From NCBI GenBank assembly GCA_026419785.1, contig JAODTK010004320.1, positions 124,001 to 188,000 of the forward strand: 64,000 nt of DNA, in the 5' to 3' direction. A program made the position numbers and the translations under genes. Source of the stretch: Sclerodactyla briareus (taxonomy: Eukaryota > Echinodermata > Holothuroidea > Dendrochirotida > Sclerodactylidae). Within the stretch, counting starts at the first letter, position 1, and the number at the start of each line of letters is the position of its first letter. The notes beneath the pieces were generated by a model. That model had not been told where the DNA came from. It worked only from the letters and a program-made list of their open reading frames with translations, and ran no database searches. Shown piece by piece: positions 44,871-56,545 of the stretch.

Positions 44871-47770
44871 ATGCGAAGAAAACCATCGAACGGTAATCAC
44901 TGTTGCCAACCTATCCTGTTGTATTGTGTCCTCTAATACTGCTACTTCTCAACCGAGTATCATGGCAGTATTATCTACCCCGAGAATAGGATATTGAATA
45001 TACTTGCTGGCCTTAAGTATTGTCCTAGTTGGTTAGAGGATTTTCATAGGAGAACCAGACACGTCGTTCTTTTGTCTCATTGTCGTCTGATATGCGCTGT
45101 TCCTATACATTGATACCAGTAGCATATATGCATCGTAGCAGACCCAGGCAAATCGGACGAACTATTATCACGAGATGATCACACCACCCTCTTAAAGTAG
45201 ACAACGTGATAACGCCGAGGTCTCATATTCTCTGGACCTGACACCCCCTCGAAGAAAGGTAACTTCAGGGCGAATTACAGTTCAAAACCGTGACACGTAA
45301 GGAGCAGTGAAGTCTTAATCTGGAAGTGACTATATTGTTAAATGAAAGACAATCATGTCATGAACATCTCCCTCAAATTTCATCTACAAAATAGTGCATC
45401 CTGTTTCTAGACATGTTACTAACGACTTGAATGAAAACGACAGACTCTGCCCATTTTTATAATAGTATGTGATCTCACCTAACCACTTGTACTCGAGAGC
45501 TTTGGTTCTTTATCATAATTTGTGATCAAATATTCTAAGATATGTGCCAAAGATGTGGACCCATTTTAGTCTTAAATTTTTTCCATTGCATTATACCATC
45601 CAGTGATTCCATATACAAAGTGGTACATTGTTGTGCATGTCATGTGGAATGATAGGTGGGAAACAAGAAATACATCAAATGCCAGCTGGTAGGGGTTGTG
45701 TGACACATATTAGACTTGTTCAAGGGAAAACGGCAGCCCCCGTCCTCTTCGTTTTTAACGCATTCTACTTGGGAAGAGAATAATATTTTTGAATGGATTT
45801 TCTTGTGGAATGTTCAGGTACACACTGCTACCTCATATATGTAAGCTATTCCCAGACTTTTAATTCTCTGAATTTTACCTGAAGCAATCTCTTCGGGTCG
45901 TTCACGTTTAGTCTTATATCTGCCTCCAGTGCGGCTTAGTAAGGAGAATGGAGTGTACTCGTCTGCGAGGATGTTTTCCAATGGGAATATTCTCTGGTCA
46001 TGTGTCACTGAAGGGTAGTGGTCAGAACGAATTTGAACCTCCGGCGTCTTTCGCATACCCCTGACGTCTCGAGGTTAGGTTCCTATTTTCGTCAGTGCCG
46101 TCGCTCATGAAGTAGATAATCATCCGCTTCTATTGTATCTCACGCTCCTGCATCACTGAGGAAAAGTGAACATGTTTATAATAATAAGGTTTTTTTGTTT
46201 GAAACAAGGCATCATATGACGCATGGTATCAGATATCCATATTTTTATTTCCACTCTCGCGGAACAGTAATGATGTGGATAAAGACGATACACACTGATT
46301 ATCGACTGATTGATGCAATTTCCGCAAATTTGTTTATATCATCATTATCTATCACAACCTTTTCCTCAATTTGTTAGTTATTCCCATATGTATCTCTATA
46401 ACCACCCGAAAGCGACTGTCCCTAGAACTATCCCCGAAACTGGCAACCTGATAACAATTCTCCAGTGCTATTGATTACCGCGAAGCGCGCACAGCATCCG
46501 TAGATTCGGTTGGTGGTATCGTTGTATTTCCCTCTTTTGTTGGCCAAATTCGGGAGCATTTTTTAAAACTGCGCATAGTCTGATCGTTTGAGAGCATCTA
46601 CTTTCTGTTCTCGGTTCGGACAGTCCGTTGGCAATGGTAATACAGTGAAAATAAAACTAATGATGTGATTTCGCTCATACGAATGTAATATGGCCATGCC
46701 ATCTAATTTACTTACTGGCCATACATATATGACTATAAGCTGAGATATACAGATCGTAGGCCGTGGTAAAAACATTTAATCTATTGAGAGTAAACCTCAC
46801 CTTTGACTTTATCCCAAAACATCCCTTTGAGTCTAAACTATAAGATCCGACAAGTCTCTGTCTATATGTCGCCCAGACCATGAAATAACCAGTTAGGCTG
46901 GAGCATATATGGTATGCGGGTCTGGACTCATGTAACAACGCGATCGCTCCCAGTGTCTCGCCTGGTTGCGCGATCATTGTGCCATCTAATAGTCACCATG
47001 CAAAATAGGACAGTTACCAGTAATTTAATGTGTTGCTTAAAGATTTGGTATAGCATTTACACCTACTAACCAGTGATCAATTTCAAATTCGTAAGGACTG
47101 ATTATGGACAATGTCTACTGAAAGTGAAGAAGTACCAATATTTGTGGAAATGTGACTAATATCGCCTAAATTAGCAAATAAACACATATTCAACATTCCT
47201 CCCATTGATGCATTTGCTTTCCCTTTTTTTTCATTCACATATCTCAGGACCACACTTAATACTGGGATCAACAACTTGAAAAACAACATTTGCATGAATG
47301 GAACATTTATACACACTGCATAACCCCAATGACTCGAGTCACTGTTATGTAACATTTTTGGGGGACTAAACTAAGGTAGACCATACAATCAAGCTTCAGA
47401 AAATCAAAGACTTTGAAATTTGGGAACCACCATGCAAAATAGACACACTGATGACCGCTGCCCTCCAGTGTCCTCCCCCCATGTGAATCAATACAATTTA
47501 TATAGTGAATAATCACGCGTGGCTCTCCATTCACAAATGAGTGGTGATGAATGAAACAAATCCGACGAACTTGTGCATTTTTGCATAAATTAATGCAAAT
47601 TAGATGACAAAATTAGCATAATTTGACTCTGAAATTCTAATCAATACATCTACTTCATATCCCACATCTATGTGCCAAACCAGTCACCATAGCAACTACC
47701 TACCGGTTCATCTGTATCCTTGCTAACGAGCCTGAACAATAGTTTACATAAAATTAGCTAAGTACCTTAC
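44871..47770. repeat. 2.9 kb tandem duplication, copy B
   Basis: Second copy. Up to about 47080 it differs from copy A by frequent one- to three-base insertions and deletions; from 47098 to 47770 it is the same as copy A. Such a sharp change in identity is unlike uniform divergence. Confidence 0.95.
45879..46084 (-). pseudogene. CLCA-like candidate exon (copy B, frameshifted)
   Basis: Equivalent of the exon at 42988-43186. The donor GTAAAATTC and the flanks are preserved, but the frame is broken by several indels. The 80-codon frame over it has no resemblance to copy A's product until the frames are shifted. Either decay after duplication or uncorrected reads. Confidence 0.6.
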
Positions 47771-47829
47771 GGAACTAAACAACCGCCTGGCGGTAGACCG
47801 CCACTATATCCCCCACTTTGCCAATAACC

Positions 47830-49760
47830 AGTTTCTACTTTTTTTTGTTGTTTGCCTGTTAAACCCTTAAATACGAGCACATTTATCAAGACTCAACCTT
47901 TAACCACATGCACACCCGACAGAGGTCGATTGAGGTCAGAGGTCACAAACAGGCAGGTCAACAATTATATCACAAGGGGGGGGGTTGACCTTCCAGCCTT
48001 CACAGATATAAAATTCTCTCCGTTACATCCAGAAACAGATTTGACCCCCGAGTGACCTTGAATGCCCTTAAGAATGGCAGTTTTTAATGAAATTGTAACT
48101 CTCCATGTGAAATACATCCACTCCTAATAAGCCATTTTGTGCATTCTGGAACACGCCCCGTGCTATTGCCGAAAAAGTATTAAAATCGTTTTTGACCCCT
48201 ACGTGACCTTCAATGACCTTCAATGACAGGGGTTTTTTTAAATAAAAATTGTTACTAACTCTCCATGTGTTGCATCCGTCCTAGCAGCTATGCCATTCCA
48301 TAACACGCTATGTCTTGCAAAACGCTATTAATTAACTTGGACCCCCTTGTAACTACCAAAGTAAGTGCCGGACGAAGCGGGAGTTGGTCTCCTTTATAAA
48401 GCACACGAAGGTCTAGTCACATATCCAAAATAACCATTTTCTCTTTTTTTTTTTTGGCCCGTAACTCTCTCAAATGAGGCACATTTATTCAGACTCACCT
48501 TTACCACTGAACCTCACGCCGACAGAGGTCAAATTGAAGTCAAGGTCCACACCATGCAGGTCAACAATTAATATCACCAATGGTGAACCTTCCATTCCAC
48601 CCTTCCACAGATATTCAATTCTCCGATATCGCCAGAAAACAGTTTTTGACCCCCTTAGTGACCTTGAATGACCTTCATGACTTACAGTTTTATGAAATTG
48701 TAAACTCGCGCATGTGATACAATCCACTCCTAGGAGCATTTTCCTTCATGATGAACCACGAACCCAGTGCTATTGCAGAAAAAGTACCAAAATCAGTTTT
48801 TGACCTCAATTGACCTTTACTGAACCTCGGATGACATGACCCTTTTATAAAAAATTTAATCCCTAATGTGTTACACCTTGTCCTGAAATATAAACCACAT
48901 CATGAAATGTCACTGGAGTTGTTGCAGGAACACATGACTATTGCATTATATGACATAAGTGACCTTGAAATGATCTTGATGACATGATGTGGTTTATGTA
49001 AAATGTTCTCCACCATGACCCACCCCGTCCTGAAATTTCAAACATTGCCACAATGTCAGTGTAAATTTGTCTCCAAAACTATTGTTTTTCGTCCATAGTG
49101 ACCTTTAATGACCTTTTGAGTACATGCAGTTTTGTATATGATAAATGTGACTCTCGAGGAGAATCATGCAGTCTACAACAATTTGTATCCCAAATATACT
49201 CCGAGGCTATTGCCAAAAGGTATCAAACCCAACCTTTGACCCCTCGTAACCTGAGAACCGAGTGCCCGATTGAAGCCGGGAGTTTTGTTTCGTCTATTCC
49301 AGCACACAGAGCTCTGCCATATACCAAATCCGACAAAAATTGACAATTATAATTTTCTTTGCCCTGTTAAACTCGAAAAATAAGCACATTCATTCAACTT
49401 TGACCTTTGACCTTTTGACCCTCTTTTTTCAGGGGTAGTTTGACCTGCGATTCTAAAATCCCATGACAAATCACTACGAACATCCTCCTACTGCACCTAA
49501 TTTCAAATGAAAAACTTTGACCTCTGATATCTTCACACCAAGGTCCCTGGGTCAATTTTTGGACCATTTCGATCAGAGGGTACCTTTGATATCCGAAAAT
49601 GGCCACGAAACTTTGATTCGGGTCGGCCAAAAGCATGGTAAAGGTCAATTGAGGTCAAAGTCACACAGATGGATGTCACGGATGAATCACAATGGTGCAC
49701 CTCCCAACCTCGGCGACCTTTTGGTTCCCAATTTATGGGTGCCAGGAAAACCAGTTTGTT
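47830..49760. repeat. TGACC-rich tandem array, three units
   Basis: Units start at about 47835, 48445 and 49345 with a T-run or TTTGCCCTGTTAA, then AA-TA-GCACATTTATTCA, GACTCAACCTTT, CGACAGAGGTCAA-TTGAGGTCA and GGTCAACAATTA-ATCAC. Later parts have TTTTTGACCCC---TGACCTT-AATGACCTT. Units 1 and 2 end with GTGCC-GA--GAAGC-GGAGTT. No coding. Confidence 0.75.
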
Positions 49761-49852
49761 CCCCGGGGATTGAACTTGTGAGTGACCCGTGGTAGTGTGG
49801 TTAACGCTGAAAATCTATTAGTTCTCTCCCGTCGATATCCGGATGGGGTCCC

Positions 49853-49950
49853 GCATCTATGTGCCAAACCCAAGTTCACCTACACCTACGTTCATCCGTA
49901 ATCTTGCTCACTGAGCCTAAACATAAATTACATGAAAAATAGGCTAAGTG
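49853..49950. repeat. Partial third copy of the duplication end
   Basis: CATCTATGTGCCAAACC, then GTTCATC-GTA-TCTTGCT and AAAATAGGCTAAGT match the last 100 bases of both copies of the 2.9 kb duplication (44764-44866 and 47665-47767). The TGACC array is thus bracketed by direct repeats. Confidence 0.75.
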
Positions 49951-50097
49951 GTTCGTGGCGCGGTTACTTAATTAGTGACTTGGCGTGTACCCAATCTAAT
50001 CAATCTTGTTCACGGGCCAACCCCGAGGTGGCTACCCTGAAAATTTCGTCCGCAATTGCACTTGCCGTTCGAAAGATATCCTTCGCACGAGGAAGTG

Positions 50098-50210
50098 TGA
50101 CACCACACACACACACTGCACAGCTGCTTCGAGGGCACACCACACCGCACCCACACACACACACACACCTACACCCAACGCACACCCACACCTACACACA
50201 CCACACCCTC
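50098..50210. repeat. CA/CACAC-rich low-complexity
   Basis: Imperfect (CA)n and ACACCC repeats; the Thr/His/Pro-rich frames over it are not genes. Confidence 0.9.
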
Positions 50211-50249
50211 GTGACCACTATCTCCTCCTTACTTTCATTCATGCGAGAC

Positions 50250-53200
50250 TAAAATCTCTATTCAGTAACTGAGCGTGGGCTTCCTCTGATATGTCCCTTA
50301 TTCAGTTTGCAAAAATATTAGTTCCCCATAGGCAAAACAATAAATGAAGGCAAACCAACACTGAATAGGCGAAATAGCACATGTAGCCAATGCGCATAAC
50401 AGATGCGTATAACGCGAATTTATTCTTGGAATAACTTTCTTTGAAAGCCAGCCCGACTATATGCATGGGCAGCCTGCAATTTTGTATGATCTCTCGCATA
50501 AACTTACGTGTTTTTCGCCTTGTGCTTGTGTAAGACACGTTCGTTTTCTAATACGTGATTGTTCACATCCAGCCCGGGCACGCTACGCATCTCAATCCTT
50601 TGGCCTGGTGCTGGGGGCGAGGAGTATAAATGGCTTTCAACAGATAACCTTTGATCAACAATTTCTGAAATGCCTCTGTATACAGAACTTGAGCCAACTT
50701 ATCACTGCCCCAAACTAGGATATCTTGCATTCTTCGGGCGACAGAAGCCGAAGAACAATTTGTTCTTACGACCCCCCAAAAAAGACCTTTCGGGCGAAAG
50801 AACCCCTAGGTGGCTTTTGACTCGAATCCCTGAACACCATGTATGTAGCATTGATATCTAAGTCTGATGACTAGCTTTCCATTTCATCTAAATTGAAACG
50901 GTAGGAGGGTGAGCTCCTGCGTATTTCTCGATATGGCTCGAAAATTCCCCCTAGATAACTCAACACCCAGAAACACCCATACTTAGTGATCATTGTGCGT
51001 AACTGTCAGCTTCATCATGATCAATCCAAGTCAATGTCTGGTGAGCTAGAAAAAAGAGAAGGTTCGCCAACTGAAGGCGCTTGGAAAGGATTAAGCTCCA
51101 GTACATATATGCCAGTACTTCAACTGAGGATGGGACTACAAGTGTATCAGCTCGTTATAAGTATACACACAAATAGCCCATCAAACACGGGGCAAATTAT
51201 TTCGCTCTAGATTGGCATAAGCATCGACTCGTGAATTGCATTCGTGTCCATACGTACAAGTAAGCCCGGTGAGTGACATTGATCTGTAACCATCAGACCG
51301 GTTGATAAGGCTTTACATAAACATAGAAGGCCATATTATGACATAATTACCAGGATAGCCATTTTGGGGACGGCAGCTCCTAAGCTGCTGGTGTTGATCG
51401 GTTTCCCGGGAATCATTACTAATATGCCACCTGTAGCCCTCGGTTTCCCAGATATTGACTACATGGCATCACCTTCAGTTAACATTGTTTGTTTACAACA
51501 CGACTCCCAACGTGGATGTATGGAGGGAACAAGTCGTACAGGTAATGCTCCAGAGATTGCCCCCATCCGCTCGATTTGTTGTTCTCCGTGGGTAAAGAAA
51601 ATGTGAAAGTAGTCCGATAACCTCACAAAAATCGAAGGAAGGGTACTTAACACCCCTCATTAAGAGAAGAAAGATTGAGCAGTGGCCGAAAGGCACTCGT
51701 TTACAATCGTGGAGAAAATACCCTAAGAATGGTACTAGAAAAGCGAAATATCGTTGCTCTGCAGTTCTGATTAAGGTATTCAATGACGTAATAATATGGC
51801 GTCGCTATTCGAAGCGATTCAATGCACAGATTCGATTGTGAAGCGTTTCTCATGAAAAGATTGACGGGAATTGAGTAAATGAATGATGAGCAGCGAACAT
51901 CATAAGCGCAAAACTAGACCGATTTACCAAGGGGGAACATGTGTGAGCAAGTTTAAAAACCAATAGGAGAAGAGTAAAAGGTTTATTGCATTAACGCGAA
52001 AAATCTTCCGGCGGCGGACGCGGCAGCGGACGCGACTGGTTAAGCGGACGATACCATCATATCACACGGAATGAGGATATATGGTATATGTTAGTGGGTA
52101 GGTGCGAGTTCTTTGGGTACAATTGTCTCGGTTGGGATTCATGTACAGCCGGGTACCATACGCGTATGTTAGTTGATTCCATGTTCCGTCCCACACATTC
52201 ACAGGAGGTGTACAGTGTGTCCCAAACAAGTCCAAGCCGTATCCGTGCAGTGAGCTGGCTCCGAAAGGATATCAACATTTATGTCGTTACTGTCAAGAAG
52301 ATGAATATGTCAGCATACGTGCAGGGTCATGATGCTAAAGCCTGACTGGGACGTTTGATTGATACTTATTTGTGTGCCTTCTGAATGAGATGCTAAGTCG
52401 CTCGAAAATCTAATAGAAGACATTTCATAGACCGAACTAAAAAGCAAATGCAGAATTTTGTATGCTTGTTCAGCTTCCCATTATACTTGTGTCTTACTTT
52501 CTGTCTCTCTTGCGTTAGACGATCATCGGATAGTAGATAATCGTGGCGGATCAATCTGAAGTTTGGTATAGGGTGAGCCACGCGGGCTCTACCTTGGTCG
52601 AAATCCCGGATGCGTGCATCACGTCCCAGGAACTCTTCCGCAGACAGAGGGACGATTCTGCCATTGTTGGTGATTCCTGGGTATGGAAGAAGCGACGTCG
52701 CTGTTGCTGTCGCTGTGGCAGAATTGGTTGGACCTGCTGCCGACAACAACGCCATAGGTAAGTAGGTAGATCGTGTTTATTGTGTTATGTGCATTTTGTG
52801 TAGTAGCATTACCATGTGTATGGAAACGAGTCTAGATCATAACAACAAATGAAGATTAGAATTAGAATGTTAAATTGCTAGGAACAACACAGATCGTCGA
52901 GAAAACTGAACTGCAAAAGGGGTAGAAGCCGGTTCAAACCAAACACCCATACTTATTCATCAACTAGTTATTCCTAATGGGGCATGTTGCTGGGGCCTAA
53001 TGAGCATTATGTTCCTATAAGGCTGCCAAGATTAATTTATTAATGTTATTTTGTATGAAGAAATGAAATAACCTACATCAAGAAAACAAAACCTGCTACG
53101 TGTCTATCCACTAATCTTAGTATATGATCGGAGGTCATTCAGTCAATAAAATACTAGTTACATTAACGAGTTGTAATGGACTATAATTTCAGAAATCCTA

Positions 53201-53380
53201 TTAGAGGTATTCTCAGAATGATGCTCAATATTCATACCAACTTTGAGCACAGAAAACTTGTACGTTAAGATCTGGTATAAACAAAACCGAAAGATCAAAA
53301 ACCTGCAAAACCAGTGGTGGGTAGGATGGGGTTTTTAGGGTTTAATTGGTCAATCGATTTCTCCTATGCTGCGACAAATT
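50250..53380. other. Proposed intron region of the CLCA-like gene, exons not identified
   Basis: Expected place of VWA exons, but no DxSxS-type motif was recognised. Candidate small exons: minus-strand 52085-52270, frame with FGTHCTPPVNVWDGTWNQLT and YGTRLYMNPNRDNC; plus-strand about 52600-52750 ending AAC-GCC-ATAG at a consensus GTAAGT donor; minus-strand 52560-52755 with a Met and an Ala/Thr-rich start. None is assigned. Confidence 0.25.
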
Positions 53381-53382
53381 AG

Positions 53383-53790
53383 TCGGTCAGTCGTGGATGC
53401 AACATACAAATCTGGCGGAACAGGCATTCTGGCGAAAAGATCGTGGAAGCACATTCCGAAAAGGCACATGGCGACGAACCGCGGCTTCCGATCCATCGGT
53501 CGTCCTTTATTTTTCACCAGACGCGAGGCCTGAGCTTGTACAACATACAGTGGCAGATACCCCCTAGCTTCACAGGTACTAGCGAGGCTACGTATACCAT
53601 CGCGATGATACCAGCATCAACTAAACCCACCGGTCTCGTATCAGCGGAGCCAATTGATATCCATGGACGAAACACAAGAATGACAGTCCATGATTTAAAA
53701 CGATTATCGATCACAGATATCGACAGTAAAAGATCTACTCCTACGACAACCAGGAAAGGTGACAGAGAATCACATGGTTCATCTGGGTAG
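53383..53790 (+). CDS. Candidate FnIII-like exon, plus strand
   Basis: The frame is open for 135 codons from 53383. Its second half, LYNIQWQIPPSFTGTSEATY, then TIAMIPASTKPTGLVSAEPI and RMTVHDL, has the pattern of a fibronectin-III strand set (W-IP-S--G---YTI ... T-TV-DL). It runs against the CLCA-like gene and lies inside its proposed span, so it would be a separate nested gene or a chance frame. Splice sites are uncertain (AG at 53382). No family assigned. Confidence 0.3.
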   Translation, partial: SVSRGCNIQIWRNRHSGEKIVEAHSEKAHGDEPRLPIHRSSFIFHQTRGLSLYNIQWQIPPSFTGTSEATYTIAMIPASTKPTGLVSAEPIDIHGRNTRMTVHDLKRLSITDIDSKRSTPTTTRKGDRESHGSSG

Positions 53791-53920
53791 CAATTGATTG
53801 GTCCAGCCCAAAAATTAACGCAAAATCCTTCTACGTACGAATTACCGAATCATGAAGGTGAAATTCCCATCATGAAACGCGGTCGCCGCACAATATTCTA
53901 GATCTCACACGGTTTCTTAC

Positions 53921-54092
53921 GTGAGTACATTTAGGGGTGGATTCGCTGCGATAACTTTCTTCTTCCCCTGACATACGGATGGCGATGTTTAACCGCATGT
54001 TCGATGGTAGAACAGCGGAACATTGGTGCGATGTACGGGAAACTCGTCGAACAGACCCCATTCAAGTGACCCCAGAGTTGGCGATGGCTTAG
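53921..54092 (-). CDS. CLCA-like N-terminal domain exon with WGLFDEF motif
   Basis: 172 nt between acceptor TTTTGTTTTCTCCAG and donor TCAC then GTAAGA. The first frame gives LGSLEWGLFDEFPVHRTNVP and FYHR. After a slip the second frame gives TSPSVCQGKKKVIAANPP up to the donor. WGVFDEY directly after the HEWAHLR zinc-binding helix is the hallmark of CLCA proteins, whose N-terminal domain is a metalloprotease-like fold that performs self-cleavage. The HExxH itself is garbled: one frame reads SHRQLWGHL, so the zinc motif is mutated or misread. Frame changes suggest an error-prone sequence or a pseudogene. Confidence 0.65.
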
Positions 54093-54653
54093 CTGGAGAA
54101 AACAAAAAACTTAAGTATTTATTAAGTATGAATAATACAATACGAAAACCCATAATCACTGAGTACCAAGCACCGAAGACAATAATTTTGTGAGTAGTGT
54201 CAGATCGACAGCAGAAGCGAACAAACTTTCGTAGCAACATTCTGTATGAAAGAGAAAGACGTATCTGTCATCATAAGTCTGTTGTTTAGGCAATTCGGTA
54301 AGGTTTTCTTCAAAAGAAATCCGGATCAAGGATCGAGGCGTTACTCTTTCAATGCTATTTCTGTGGATTGGGTGAAAGTGATAGATAGTAATTAAATTAG
54401 CCGGGTAGATGATCGATGCAGGAACAGTTGCACCCACTGACGTGCAGTCAAATAACGTCTTATTTTGGCTTCCCTATTTTTATTGATAGAAGCAAGAAAA
54501 TCCCCAGCGGACAGTAAAGAGGATTAACCAGTTGGTTACTGTCCAGGATACAAAAAATCATGTGGCTTGTTTTTCGGTGATATCGGGGTAGCGAAGTCAA
54601 AATAAGCCTTGTGGGGCCCACGACGCTCCGTATAAAAACTTTTAGACACACAC

Positions 54654-54765
54654 CTGGACTTCGAATTCTTCTCCTGTGTAACTTTCAGGAACTTTATGCC
54701 ATTCACGGTAATAATCCGTGAATAGGGGAACATTGGAAGGTTTGTAGCCTTTTTGTCCGTCAATT
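54654..54765 (-). CDS. Weak candidate exon 5' of the WGLFDEF exon
   Basis: The minus-strand frame reads YKPSNVPLFTDYYREWHKVP, ESYTGEEFEVQ, ending at CCAG then GTGTGT. The W--VPESY----FE pattern could be the family TW-----ESF--ADV region that precedes the zinc motif, but the match is slight. The position is right. It lies at the edge of the 1.8 kb tandem repeats. Confidence 0.3.
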
Positions 54766-54769
54766 CACA

Positions 54770-56545
54770 TCAAACTTGAATGAGGACTCATCCATTCCCT
54801 ATACTTGAAATTTTACTTGGGATTTTAGATGGTAATTATAAATAGATTTGAAGGAAATGAGAGGTGTTATCGGAACTTATGTCATAATTAGAACAAGCAA
54901 TTCTAATTTAGGGAAAATCGGCAGGTATATTACTGTTGCAACAGTTTATATAGATTCATTTTTTTTTTAAAACAGGGTGCGGAATAGCATCAAAAAGCTC
55001 AAATTTGGGCAATGGGAGATTATCATTAATTATTAATTCGGCACATTATTCCTTCATTTCCTCATGTATAGTTATGTGGTTTCAATAGTAGTCTATCATT
55101 GTAGTTAGAAAGAGAAATTCGTGTACCTCTCAATATCAATCGAGTGAAACCATTTCCGAAAATATAGGACAGTCGGCTTAATTCAATTGAAACTGCCCCA
55201 AGGTACAACCGATACCAGGTTTCCATTTCCCCGTAACTAGAAGTGTCGTTGATATTTTTAGTGCGGGGATCAGCGCTCCACAAGTTATCCTGTCACTCTG
55301 CCCCTCCATTCGTCGTTCGTCCGTTCCGTGGTCAAGTCACTCTAACTTCTAAACCCGTACATGGGATCAGTTTGAAAACTTGATGGCGTGATGAGGCATG
55401 CACTGGCTAGGCTGAGTTACATTTTTGTTCGCATTAGTGTGATAGGTTTTAATTAAATTAAATCAATTAATTACCCCAATAGATCCACACAGACTATTCC
55501 CATGACGTTCTCTGTGAGCTTACATGCTCCGTTTGGCTTATCCTATTGCTGCAAAGCGAGGGCAGCAGCTAGAAGGCGACTGTTTATTTATCTGTCAGAA
55601 CTGAGGTGGAATGAATAGAGGCAAATTGGGGACTTCAGGCAAGTCTGTTGAAAGATCTGTCAACACTCTTATATGTAGGTGCTGGCGGGAACTATCCCTT
55701 AGAAGAATTGAGGCAATGGGAGACTCACAAGTTGTTCCAAGTGTGTTTCCCACTGTTCACGCCTACAGGACTAGGAATGAGTTGTGATGTGGGGGTACAA
55801 GAAAGTGTGCGGTACATGAGAAGCAAAAGGCCCTAAGGAATGAGTTTGTGCTTGGGTACATATAAAGGTTGTGCTGGGCACATAGAGCAATATAAGCAAA
55901 GTATAGACATGTTCAAAGTCACTCCAAGGTTATGACAGTAAAGGTCATTTACATAGGTGAATAACAATGAATGTGGAATAGTGAAGAACATGCAGTGTAT
56001 TTGCCAGAGGAATATGCCGTTCCGCAGCTACCAAGGACGTTTCGACTTGCGATTGTTTACTCAGAAAGTATTTTTTTCCAGTGATCCTGCCATGTAGCGA
56101 TTTACCAGAACACATGCAGCTTCTGGCTACATGCTCGCGACCACAGATGTGGCAGGCTCTGCTTATATTAAATGGCTAGTATGCCCCCCCCCCCCCCTTC
56201 CGTCATGATGGTTAACCCCTTCAATTACTGTACCGCGTTGTTAGTTAGTTAGTACGTTTATGCCCATATGGTGCCATTCCGGTTGAACTTCCAAAATTTG
56301 CGAGTGAAATCAGCGACACCTTCTGTGGCGCTTTGCTTGAATAGTCGCGCTGGCATAATGTTCAATATTGTTACTTATTTTCTCAAATATTTCAAGGGCC
56401 GGAATGGAACTTTGAACCCTACTCAGATGCGTGGATCCTATCTTTCCGAATACAACCTCCGTGAGTCCCATAAAACCACCCCCCATCCAACCCAACCCCC
56501 CCCCTCCCTCCTATCCTCCATACACGCACAACATGGTGACAGAAA
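54770..56545. repeat. 1.8 kb tandem repeat, unit A
   Basis: Starts TGAGGA-TCA-CCATTCCCTA-ACTTGAAATTT and ends with CGTGGATCCTATCTTTCCGA, a C-rich stretch and CATGGTGACAG. Collinear with units B and C. The minus-strand 73-codon frame at 55062-55283 is conserved in position but not cleanly in frame in unit B. Confidence 0.9.

Larger units (their letters stand above)
33077..54765 (-). other. CLCA-like gene region (calcium-activated chloride channel regulator)
   Basis: Probable extent of one minus-strand gene of the CLCA family, secreted or membrane-anchored proteins that self-cleave through an N-terminal metalloprotease-like domain and modulate epithelial chloride conductance. The exons below occur in family order. 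Successive proposed junctions from 43.0 kb to 34.15 kb agree in phase (0-0, 0-0, 1-1, 1-1, 1-1). I found no VWA-domain exons (expected between 53.9 and 43.2 kb) and no first exon. Tandem duplications lie in introns and around one exon. Frameshifts in several exons mean it is either a pseudogene or a noisy assembly of a real gene. Two adjacent CLCA genes merged in one call cannot be excluded. Confidence 0.6.

Noticed and set aside
49932-50272. 106- and 88-codon Thr/His/Pro-rich frames
   Set aside because: Product of a CA-rich low-complexity stretch.
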